In this document: in pieces, positions 23,465 to 33,104 of the stretch
Layout: every line of letters starts with the position of its first letter
How positions within the stretch are numbered: position 1 is the stretch's first letter
Source: Arachis hypogaea
Taxonomy: Eukaryota; Streptophyta; Magnoliopsida; Fabales; Fabaceae
NCBI RefSeq assembly: GCF_003086295.3
Contig: NC_092050.1
Span: 145,917,699-145,981,698 of the forward strand
Direction: 5' to 3'
DNA: 64,000 nucleotides
Translations under genes and position numbers: made by a program
Notes under the pieces: generated by a model
What the model was told of the DNA's origin: nothing
Database searches by the model: none
Seen by the model: only the letters and a program-made list of their open reading frames with translations

Positions 23465-23790
23465 AGTGATTCGAATGAGGTGGGTTCGAACTCCTTTTAT
23501 AGCCGAATCCAGTGTAATTCGAATCAACCCCATTCGAATTACTACTAGAGGCAAAATGTGAGTAATTCGAATCAACCAGATTCGAACTACTTGGGGTTTC
23601 GTGCAATTGTGTAATTCGAATTAACCTGATTCGAATTATTCATAGTGTAATTCGAATCAGGTAGATTCGAATTAGTGAGTGTGCGCATTTGTGTGTAATT
23701 CGAATCAAGGTGATTCGAATTACATGCATTTCAAGTTCGAATTGACCTAGTTCGAACTACATAGAAATGTGGTTTGGTTGATTCGTGAAC
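23465..23790. repeat. Palindrome array, right end of the MULE
   Basis: A mirror of the left array: units such as gtaattcgaatcaacc followed by agattcgaactac, and gtaattcgaatcagg followed by tagattcgaatta, repeated about six times upstream of the PMD start. Confidence 0.7.
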
Positions 23791-23864
23791 TAGTTTTTGC
23801 TTTGGCTGCTTTATGTAATATTCTGCTCCCATTGGCTTATTTATGTGATTTGCCCTAAAAATAA

Positions 23865-24132
23865 CTAATTTTTATACTTGCTATTTAAAAATAATATTTT
23901 TTTCTATGTATATAAAAATATAATTAGATATTAGCATAAAAAAATTATACTGATAGTTATAAAATTAACTCAAAATTAATTTTTTTAAAATAATTAAATT
24001 TTGATTATAACTTTTAATTATAACATTAGTATTCTCTCCAAAATATATGTAATAAATATTTGAAAGAAGAAAAATAAAAATATAAATTAAAAAGATAAGC
24101 GGTGAAAATTTAAAAATAAATAAAAAACTAAA

Positions 24133-24181
<49 letters not shown>

Positions 24182-25250
24182 TTTTTATTTAAATTATATT
24201 ATTTTTTTAATTTTATTTTCTGTAAAATAAAAAGATAGAAAAAATAGAGAACGAGAGAAAAGAGAGAGAAAGATGAAGATAAAGAATGAGAGTAAGAGTG
24301 AGAATTTGTTAATTTTGAAAAAAATATTTTAATTGTAAAAAAATATCGGATGACATATTTTGATTTGTCAAATTACTAATATAAAATATAAATTATATAT
24401 AGAGTAAAAATAGTAGAGTGAAATAGAAAAATGGAGAGAGGTAGATAAGAGAATTTAGGAAGAGAGTTTATTAATTTAAAAAAAATATATTTTCTCTCAA
24501 TTTTAATAAGAGAGAGTCATGTGTCACATTTGATTATTAAATTAGATAGTAATATATGATACATAATATAGGTATATTTCAATTTCAATTTTAATTTTAA
24601 TGCAATTAAAGAATATCATGTTGCACATTTTGATTGTCAAATTAGTAATTAGTCATTGATATTGATAATGATATATAAAATAGATAGAGTGGTTGAAGGA
24701 ATGAGAGAAATAGAGAAAGGAAGATGGAGGAGGGGAGAACTCTTTAATTTTGGAGAGAAAGATTTGATTTCAATTGTAATGAGGGAGTGACATGTAACAC
24801 ATTTTGTTTGTAAAATTAGTAAGGAGGAGGGAAGAATTCTTTAATTTTGGACAAAAATTTAATTTAAATTACAATGAGAGAATGACATGTGACACATTTT
24901 GGTTGTAAAATTAGTAAGTATGAGAGGAGAATTCTTTAATTTTGGAGGGAAAGATTTGATTCCAATTGCAATGAAAAAATGACATATAATACATTTTGGT
25001 TACAAAATTAGAGATATATAATAGATAATAGAATATATAATAGAATATAATAGATAATAGATAATAGATAATTTTGGAGGAAAATATTTAATTTCAATTA
25101 CAATGAAATAGTGATATGTGGCACATTTTGATTGTAAAATTAGTGAGAAGAGGAAAATTTCTTAATTTTAAAAAAAAAATTTAATTCCAATTATAATGAA
25201 AAAATAATATGACACATTTTGATTGTAAAATTAAAAATATATAATAGATT
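23865..25250. repeat. GA-rich dispersed repeat, copy B, right part with tandem units
   Basis: It resumes the copy A order (ctaatttttatacttg, then ttaactcaaaattaattt). An AAT microsatellite lies at about 24138-24181 and a gagagaaa-rich block at 24240-24300. From about 24470 units of roughly 100-140 bp recur, each with ctttaattttgga, then caatga, gacatgtgacacattttgg and aaattagtaa. Copy B has more such units than copy A, so the array has expanded or contracted. Non-coding. Confidence 0.6.
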
Positions 25251-26780
25251 TGACTCCAGTCTTTTCTCTTAGTCTACACTTTACATTGTATGAGAATAAA
25301 AAAAAATCCCACCATACACCATTTTATTAAAAGATTATATTAATTATGTAATAAAAATTAAATAATAATAATAATAATTAAATAAAAAACAAATTAATAA
25401 TCTAAATTTAAACTTTTAAAATATCTTTTTCTTTCTACTTCTTAATATTATTTATCTCTTATTGTCTTTTTTTTTAAATTAGTAGATTTAATTTTATCCG
25501 TATCAATTACATCAATTGACAGAACTTTTTTTCTTATGAACGTCGAAAAAAACTTATTGTTCTTTGATGATAACAAAATTTTGGTTGTTAGAACTATAGC
25601 TTTCTAGAAAATTAAAAGAGCATGCGATATGCATTTTAAATTTTTAACATAGTATATCATATGCTGTATACCGTTATGTTAGTCTTTGTTTATTTTAACA
25701 ATTTAACTTATAGTCTGTCCCAACATAAGTTAGGTAAATGAAAATTGAGAATGTATATAATAACATGGTGCATGTTTAATTTTAGGAAAAGTATAGATAA
25801 ATAATGAAAATATTAAATAATGTAAATAATAGATATATCGGATGTTTATTTTACTAGTATACGAATGATTATTTTAATATTAAAATTTAGAGGATTAATT
25901 TAGAGGTATAGTATGTTTTTATTTGATTGGTGGTTATTCATATTATTCAACAAAATCATTATCTCCTAGTATCTCCCTTAATTTTATTTTACACCTTCGA
26001 ATTTTTTTACAAATTTCAAAAATTACTTTTGGTGATGTAAAGTTGAAGATATATACCTTTTACTTTTAGCAAAATAATTTTTTGCATAAACTTTTACTAT
26101 TATCCCTAAATTAGTACTCACTCCCATTTTTATCCTTAAATTATACAATATTCTTTTAAATAGTCATCGTGTCTCTAAAAATAATTTGATTGTATCTCCC
26201 AACTAACAAAAACAATTCTCCAAAACTTACTTTAAAAATATTTAGACCAAACAAAATCTTTTGAATTGAACTTTTATTTCCTTCTAAAATAACATTTTCA
26301 AAAGTAAAGTTTCCAAAAGCTAAACCAGACATAGAATCTTAATTCTTTTTATTTAAGAGGTTAAGAAGGTTGTCTTTCTTTACTCTTTATCTGAGATAAG
26401 AACCACTTATATATTTATTTTAAAAAAGAGATCAGATCATCAGAATAAGCATTTAAGCATTGGTTTATTGACATAATTCCTTAATTAAAACGTTAACAAG
26501 GTCAACTTAGTTAATTATAATGATATCTTTAACTTTAGTCCCTCGATCGGAAAGCATAAACAAATAGTTCCAATTTTACTCACCAAAAACAAAAAAAAAA
26601 AGTTCCAATTTTAATTTTTATTTAATAATTCTATAATAGGAGTGAATTTTTTTTAACAACTGTTGAATTATTTTTACCGTATAATTTTAGATTAAAAAAT
26701 TTAAATTGCAAAATTAACTATTAATTAATATTTATTTATATAATTATCGAATTCGACTGTCTATGTCTCTATGCTCGTTA
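25251..26780. other. AT-rich intergenic DNA
   Basis: No gene or defined repeat is recognised. AT-rich throughout with a short AAT run near 25360-25380. Confidence 0.4.
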
Positions 26781-26788
26781 GTTGGGAC

Positions 26789-27548
26789 CAGTGGCGGAAC
26801 TTGAAACAAAATTTTGGGGGCTAGATAAAAAATAATTGTCAAAATGTTTTTGATATGGACCCATTTAAGATAAGCTCGTCTAATCTCATCTCTCTAGTTT
26901 GGGTGATATTGCCAAATTTAAAACCGTTTTTCAAGATCTCGTTTCAAAAAGTTAAGGTTAAAGTCATCATATGTAACTTTTTGAACTTTTGAAGGTTATA
27001 TCTCACTTTCTTCGTGATTCATTAAAGTAGAAGAACTATCTACAGGTGTTAATATTGTAAAAGTTATATATTCTCCTTTTTAAATATTAGCCTTCCTCTT
27101 AAAAAATGTATCAATTCTTTGATTTTTTATTATTATTTTATATAAAAATTTGAATATATATCTTGTAAAATATGTAAAGAAGAAGTTAGAAAGACAAATA
27201 TTAAAATTTATAATATTTATTGAATTTTTTTATCAATTTATACAAATACAATAATATTAATACTTATTGAATATTCTATTATTTTTTTATCATATAAAAA
27301 ATTAAATTAAATAAATAGTAAAATATAAAATAATATTAAATTAAATAAATAAAAAATATCTAATTTTTTATATTTGAACTTAAAAATAGAGAGAGTGTTG
27401 TTTATTGAACTTATTAGATACTTTAAGTCATAGTAAAGTATTTAAGTCAATTGAACTATTTTTTATCTTTTGAAAAAGTACTACTAAATTTTTTATAAAA
27501 AATTTGGGGGGCCATGACTTCCCTTGTCTGAACTAAGCTCCGCCTCTG
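26789..27548. mobile_element. hAT-type non-autonomous element, copy 2
   Basis: The ends are cagtggcggaacttgaaac on the left and cagaggcggagcttag on the right (reverse complement). A perfect 8-bp target duplication gttgggac is at 26781-26788 and 27549-27556. The 760-bp core aligns along its length with copy 1 but lacks the solo LTR. It encodes nothing and would need a hAT transposase from elsewhere. Confidence 0.8.
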
Positions 27549-27556
27549 GTTGGGAC

Positions 27557-28343
27557 CACTTTTTAGACCATGCTCTAAATAAATAATTTATATTAAAAAA
27601 AAATAATTGTTTCTTCACTTTCTTCGGTACCAAATTCCTTATCTTACTCTTCCATGCCTCAGCTTGCTCTTTTTTCCTTAATCACAATTGCGGTGGCCCA
27701 CAAATTAAATTATATTAAATTAAATTGTAATGTAAATAGTACTACATGTACTATATGGTGGAATTTTCTTTTTCTTTTTCTTTTTCTTTTTCTTTTATGG
27801 TTAAGGAACAATATTCGAGAAAAGAGTAATTTGATCTCCGAATAATTAACTAGATTCTACGTAGTAATCAATCTGACTCAACAGGATAAACTTTAAAAAT
27901 CATAGAATATAACTTTTCTTTTCTTTTTTTTTGCTTTTGTTTTGTTTGGAGTGTCTAGCTAGAACTAGAATAATTTCAGTTTGTTGATGTGACTCATTGT
28001 GCTGCGTCAACAATAATGTTTCCACGCTCACAAGTGTTGGATTTACATTACACCAAATCTTCGCACAGCAATAATAATATTAATAATAATACACTAATAA
28101 TTCAAGAATCTCACAGTTCCTTTTTCTATCAGCTATCTTCATAATGATTTTCTATCTCCATTATTATTATGCATGCAAAATGAGGTTGGCATTGTAATCA
28201 TTCGTATTATATGTATAATTGTCCAGGAAAATTCGTTACACGTCATTTTCTTTCTTGTTTAATTCAATGTATGTGTCAAGCTTAATTATATATGAGAGGT
28301 TGTAATTTCAAAAAATTATTTGAAAAGAAGTATATATATATAT
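27557..28343. other. Intergenic DNA
   Basis: A tttttc hexamer microsatellite lies at about 27767-27797 and TA repeats near 28331-28343. No supported gene. Confidence 0.4.
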
Positions 28344-28515
28344 AGGTAAATTCTACTCTACTCTTCTTATAATAACATGTATATTACCCTCTCTGACATA
28401 TCATTCTTTAATTGATTGCTATGTTAACTATGATTAAACTATTGATAATTAAATTATAGCCCAAAGTGAGTAATTATATAATTTACTAAAATATTAAAAA
28501 TTCAGTCTTTGATTC
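28344..28515. repeat. Direct repeat 1 (possible element end)
   Basis: It matches 30654-30836 at roughly 90 percent over about 175 bp, starting aggtaaattctactctac and ending near ctttgattctt. Part of it (attaccct, gacat, tttaatt) resembles the reverse complement of 41715-41795. It may therefore be a terminal inverted repeat facing that region. Confidence 0.6.
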
Positions 28516-28738
28516 TTCCCCAAATAAGCCTCCCACACAATGAACCCTAATACCCGAGGATAACCGCCTCATTGGGTGCCTCATTCTCTCCGTCTGTCGT
28601 GCCATCTCCGTGCTCGAAAGCATCGTCACGGCCGTCGTCACAAGTAGCGCCGCCTTCCTCACGGTATCCTTCCCTCTCATGAAATTGCGTTGCAGAATCT
28701 CTTATCCACTCTGCAATAACGACCAAGTGTGATGAACA

Positions 28739-28921
28739 TGAATCAAATGGCTTCTTTAACTTGTTCATTGTCTTCATCCTTCTCAACAAAGCTTCCTCTT
28801 CATTCCTCAACACCTCTAAAAAGAACAAGAAGAAGAAGCAACCACGATTTTCTAAGAATGGTGACTCGTTCCTATCTCGATGACAGTTCAGCACTTCTCC
28901 GAGCAGCTCAATACACTGTAT
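28739..28921 (+). pseudogene. Exon 1 fragment of a plastid-targeted protein
   Basis: The frame begins MNMNQMASLTCSLSSSFSTK and is Ser/Thr/Arg-rich like a chloroplast transit peptide, then reads RSYLDDSSALLRAAQYT up to a gtatgc donor-like site. The last part recalls plant ribose-5-phosphate isomerase 4-like proteins, where a similar ALL-AA-YTVD stretch follows the transit peptide. That identification is tentative. No later exons of the gene follow; receptor-kinase exons come next. It looks like a captured or stranded exon. Confidence 0.4.
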
Positions 28922-29342
28922 GCCTATGAAACTTGAATTCCCAGTTCTGCAACTTTCAAAGTTTGCAACTTTACAATTTACTATGTGTGATCAATGTATG
29001 GTTTTTCATGCATGCCAATTCAGAATTCACTAGCTTTGTTATCATAATCCCTAGTTTCATGTTTTACTTAGCAATGTTTGTCAAAAATCCTTTCTCTTTT
29101 TGCTGGATTGCTTTCTGTGAATTAGTTGATACAGTATTGCATTCTTGTTGTTGATGCCTAGTGTTGTAATCTATGCAGCTTTTTGTTTTCCAGATTTTAG
29201 GGTTACTAGGCTTATGTTGGGATTAAAACTCCTTTTTTATTTTAATGGCACCCCAAGAATCACATCGTTATAAGTATGCATATATAGATTTAATTTGTTA
29301 AGTATAATGAACCGTTTATAATGTATTTGAAAATTCATGCAG

Positions 29343-30575
29343 GAATTTATCTTCAAGAGGACTCACTGGACACATAGCAGTTTATATCTCCAAGCTTATT
29401 GAGTTAGAGTCCTTGTGAGTGACTCGAATGCAAATTCGTTGAATTTTTGTATGTTTTTTCCTATCCTCCACTTGGATTGTAGTGATTTGAGTTTGTTGTG
29501 TTAGGGATTTATCAAATAATAGCTTAATTGGGGAGATACCTGTTTTTCTGGTAGAAAATCTACCATTGCTTAGAGTCCTGTAAGTTTATTTCATACTCTC
29601 TGCATTAATATAAATTATTGATTTTGTTGTTACAAAAAAATAAAGAAGCATTTTCTTTTGTAGAAACTTGCAGAATAACAACCCACATGTCTAATTCCAA
29701 ATGCACTTCTCCAAAAGTCAAGTGAAGGTGTACTATCACTTAGGTATGTATCTTACTCTTATTTAATTTGATACCCTGAATCAGCAATACCTGTTATTTA
29801 CATAGTTACATGAATTTCTACAATTATGTAGTATCACATATCAATTTCAGCATACTAGAACGTCACGGGTATACTTTTCACATAAAATATTTTACATGTA
29901 GCGAATGTACTAAAATGTATTACCTTCCATGTAACTATTATTTTCTTGATTTCATTATTTCTCTTTTATCTTATACACATACATACAACTTTAAATCATG
30001 ACACATGGAAACTTGAAAGTAAGAACCTTCATAGAGATTACAAACTAAATGTAGTTTTTTACTTTAACTTTATTCTTGTTACTGAATGATGCTAGGTTGG
30101 GGCAAAATCCAAATCTATGTGAATCTGGTCCTTGTGACCAACAGACAAAAGATAAAAGCAAGGAAAATAATCCAATTATTTATATATTAGCATCTGTTTC
30201 TGCATTTTTGATGCTCCTACTGGTAGTTCTTGCAGCAGTTATCATCATTTACATTAAAAAGAGAAAGCTAAAAGGTAGAAAAAACAATACTTCAAACTAC
30301 AATTTACAGTCCTCTAAGTACAATTAACCATGACACACATTTTGACCTTAAAATTAGATGATGTCTACATTCATATGGAATCTGGTGATCCTTTGAAATC
30401 CAAGCGCCGACAATATTCATTCGATGAAGTTGTTTACATGACCAATAACTTTGAGAGAGTCCTCGGTAGAGGTGAATTTGGAACAGTTTACTATGGCATT
30501 ATTGATGATATTCCAATAGCTGTCAAGATTCTTTTGCAATCATCAGCACAAGGATATCAGAAATTTCTTGCAGAG
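29343..30575 (+). pseudogene. LRR receptor-like kinase (LRR-I/malectin type) fragment
   Basis: Consecutive exons can be read. 29343-29414 (72 bp) gives LSSRGLTGHIAVYISKLIE. 29505-29579 gives DLSNNSLIGEIPVFL. 29664-29743 gives NLQNN, then a one-base frameshift before LLQKSSEGVLSLR. The exon from 30096 gives GQNPNLCESGPC and a membrane segment (IIYILASVSAFLMLLLVVLA) followed by basic residues. A last exon ending at 30575 gives YSFDEVVYMTNNFERVLGRG with EFGTVYYG and AVKIL, kinase subdomains I and II. Introns keep GT-AG borders. The malectin-like ectodomain and the rest of the kinase are absent. The fragment has the exon pattern of Arabidopsis LRR-I kinases. Confidence 0.75.
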
Positions 30576-30653
30576 GTAAATTTGATAATAAAAATGTTGG
30601 TTATCTAATATTTCTTGAATCTCAATACAAAATATTCAATAAGTATAAAAACA

Positions 30654-30836
30654 AAGGTAAATTCTACTCTACCCTTCCTATAATAACATGTATATTACCC
30701 TCTATGACATGTCATCCTTTAATTGGTTGCTATGTTAACTATGGTTAAACTATTGGTAATTAAATTATAGCCCAAAGTGGGTAATTATATAATTTACTAA
30801 AATAGTAAAAATTCAATCTTTGATTCTTTCCCAAAT
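30654..30836. repeat. Direct repeat 2 (possible element end)
   Basis: Second copy of the repeat at 28344-28515, same orientation, about 2.3 kb away. The plastid-protein and receptor-kinase fragments lie between the two copies. The POD1 and casein-kinase fragments follow this one. Confidence 0.6.
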
Positions 30837-30840
30837 TCAG

Positions 30841-30963
30841 ATGACGTAAATGCTTTGATCTCATTGGTTTTTTTGAAGGACTTGCAAGTTGTCCACCAGC
30901 AAGTACGAGATTCTGGATATGGAGATTTATTGCCGATGAATCTTTAGCTATTGCTGCTTCAAG
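30841..30963 (+). pseudogene. Unidentified exon-like fragment
   Basis: Directly after a ttcag the sequence is less AT-rich. In one frame it reads FEGLASCPPASTRFWIWRFI and ADESLAIAAS without a stop. I do not recognise the family. It has the same strand and style as the neighbouring captured exons, so a further host-gene fragment is possible. Confidence 0.3.
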
Positions 30964-31158
30964 TATCCTTCCTCGTTGGAATTACTTTCGTTTTCTCAGA
31001 TTCTTAGGTCCCCCCCCCCCCACAAAAAAAAAAAAACACCAAAGAAAAGGGAAAAATCATATATGTTTTGTTAACTATGTTATTCTTTGTAAGCAAGAGT
31101 AAGAAACAGAGGTTGGTTCCTTGACTAGTCTTACTTGTTCATTCTTTTATCTTATTAG

Positions 31159-31760
31159 CTCAGGCAATCACTCTATCAACCTATATAGTTGCTCACAACA
31201 ATGCATTGTTCGCTTTGCTGGTGTCAAATAATTTTGCTCAGATAAAAAATAATGCGTTTAAGCGACACAGCAGGGACAATGTATATGGTTTGGTTTACTT
31301 TGGTAAGTTATTGTGCCTACTAGAGTTTATTTTCCTTTGATTTCTGCTTATTTGGTATATTGATGATTAGTTCCTATGCTAAATAGAAAATTATGCAAAC
31401 CCTTTTAGAATATGATGAATAGAAGTCACTTTTTAAGCAAAATGAAAGTTAGATATGGTATTGAAGTCCATGATTAGTGCATCCCTTTGATTTAAATTCT
31501 AATTTTGTTAGGACTTAATGGGTTGCATTGGTTAAACACTAATAACTATTTTATGTATGCGTTTTGATCTTTTAAGGAAATATGATATGAATATGATAAG
31601 GGTATTATGGGCAATTAGGAGGTACATTGTTAGTGAGTGAGAATTATAGGAATATGTATGCAAAATGATAATTGATATCATCAAGCATTCATTCATTGCT
31701 AAATTCAATGACATGAAAACCATTACATATTCTGAGTTCCTTGAAGACCTCTATAAACAG
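31159..31760 (+). pseudogene. POD1/TAPT1-like membrane protein, two exon fragments
   Basis: An exon at 31159-31302, with ttag before and gtaagt after, encodes QAITLSTYIVAHNNALFALL followed by VSNNFAQIKNNAFKR. A second, ending at 31760 before gtattt, encodes MIIDIIKHSFIAKFNDMK and TYSEFLEDLYKQ. Both match plant TAPT1-family proteins (POD1, POLLEN DEFECTIVE IN GUIDANCE 1), ER membrane proteins needed for pollen tube guidance. The exon between them is missing or scrambled, so no complete protein can be made. Identification rests on remembered motifs but both pieces agree. Confidence 0.65.
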
Positions 31761-32707
31761 GTATTTTTATCTGATTTTATGTGCATTTCATCCATGCACT
31801 ATTATTAGTTGTTTATTCTAATTAAAAAGGCATTAAACAGCTGGTTGTGCATGGTTAATTTGCATATGTTTCAAATCTCTCACGGGGTATCTTGAATTTG
31901 AGTGGCTTTATGAGCAATAATACATTGAAAATACCACAGCCTTCCATAATTCAATTTTTAAATTCCTTTTGTGATTATCTGTTGTAAACTTGTAATATAT
32001 TTTCCTTTACTGCGATATCGAATCCAATATGGTTTTATATGCCTTTTGTATTCCTTTATAGCAATATGGTTCAATCTCTCTAAATAACTTGGTCATTTTT
32101 CTTCTCAATTGATTGTGTCCCTTTGATTTCTTTCATTATTGTTTCTTTGATTTATAGTTTAATTCCAGTAAGTTCAGTTTATAAGTGAACACTTTTACCA
32201 TATTTCACCAAAAAACAAGAAAAGAAAAAGAGAACAAGAATACTTTTACCATATAGAAGGGTTTTTTTTAATATAAATAGGCATTTGCACATGGTGTATC
32301 CTGTTGGAAAGCAAGAATATGCTATTTAGTTGACACTTGAAAAAGCCAACTATTACTGCATAAAGAATGATGTATAATTATGCAACTTTAAATAAAATTT
32401 TAAATAAAATTCCAAGAGCTGCCGAAATTAGGAGAATTGTAATGTTTTAGTGACTTTCCAAGAAATGAATATGCAAAATTAGTTCTTTTTTTTTCCTTAA
32501 GAGATATATATTAGAGCTATGGGGTGCTGTAGGGCATGGCAATTTAAGGTTTCTGCATATTTCAGTGGCAAAATTAAATTATTGAAGGACAAGTCATGTG
32601 TGTCTGATCGAGCATGCTATTGGCTAGGTTTTCTTTCTTATTCAGAAAAATGTCAAAACCAAGCACCCTTAGTTGCTGTATGAATCAAAACTAATCACCC
32701 TCTGTAG

Positions 32708-32778
32708 GTGTATATCATTGACTTTGGTATTGCTAAGAAATACAGGGACATTTCTACACAGCAGCATATTCCTTACAG
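32708..32778 (+). pseudogene. Casein kinase 1-like exon fragment
   Basis: A single 71-bp exon between tgtag and gtctcc encodes [14 protein letters not shown] followed by HIPYR. This is the DFG magnesium-binding segment of plant casein kinase 1-like kinases (usually DFGLAKKYRD). No other exon of the kinase is present nearby. Confidence 0.65.
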
Positions 32779-32849
32779 GTCTCCTTTTTTTACAATCATT
32801 CTTACTTTTTATTTATTTTATTTGATTTTATGTACCATGGTTAGAAGGT

Positions 32850-33080
32850 TCAACATGAAATTATTTTGGAACTCAACCCGGACTCTTCGTTACTTGTAGA
32901 TGCACAAACTGGGATATCGGGACTAGGACTTGATGTTTTCACTTGATCAGTATAATCCGATTTAGCTGCTGAGGTTGGTGTTGTTCCACCACCAATGTTC
33001 CTATCTTTTTCCATCTTCTGTTGATTTTTCACACTATCATGTCTTTTGCGCTGATCACAAACCAAACATCACCTTCTATT
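32850..33080 (-). pseudogene. 3' exon of the FAR1-type transposase gene
   Basis: Downstream of the long FAR1 frame a minus-strand frame encodes CDQRKRHDSVKNQQKMEKD and a Ser/Pro-rich tail. It lies just past a likely acceptor (attctattac on the plus strand), with a matching donor (AAG then gtatct) near 33180 in the upstream exon. The joined frame appears to meet a stop at once, so the tail may be dead or spliced differently. Confidence 0.4.
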
Positions 33081-33104
33081 ACAAAAGCATAAAAATAACA
33101 TAGT

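Larger units (their letters stand above)
21299..23855. mobile_element. Two-gene MULE, 2.56 kb deletion derivative
   Basis: The ends are inverted: gggcaaaacactcaaataag on the left and gggcaaatcacataaataag on the right (reverse complement), with similarity continuing inward (gttca-gaatcaac). A perfect 9-bp target duplication taaaaataa is at 21290-21298 and 23856-23864. The surrounding sequence continues as copy A of the GA-rich repeat, so the insertion is certain. Inside, a mudrA-type gene reads rightward from the left end and PMD exon 1 reads leftward from the right end. A minisatellite joins them in place of the missing gene bodies. It cannot move by itself. Confidence 0.85.

Noticed and set aside
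27654..27845. 63-codon frame ending in a Phe/Leu run
   Set aside because: The hydrophobic run is a tttttc microsatellite.
28547..28735. GC-richer segment before the plastid-protein exon, with open frames on both strands
   Set aside because: Possibly another captured piece, but no frame gives a recognisable motif.
28344..32778. Helitron as the capturing element
   Set aside because: I saw no convincing 3' hairpin followed by CTRR, nor a TC 5' end at an AT site. A MULE explanation fits the repeats better.
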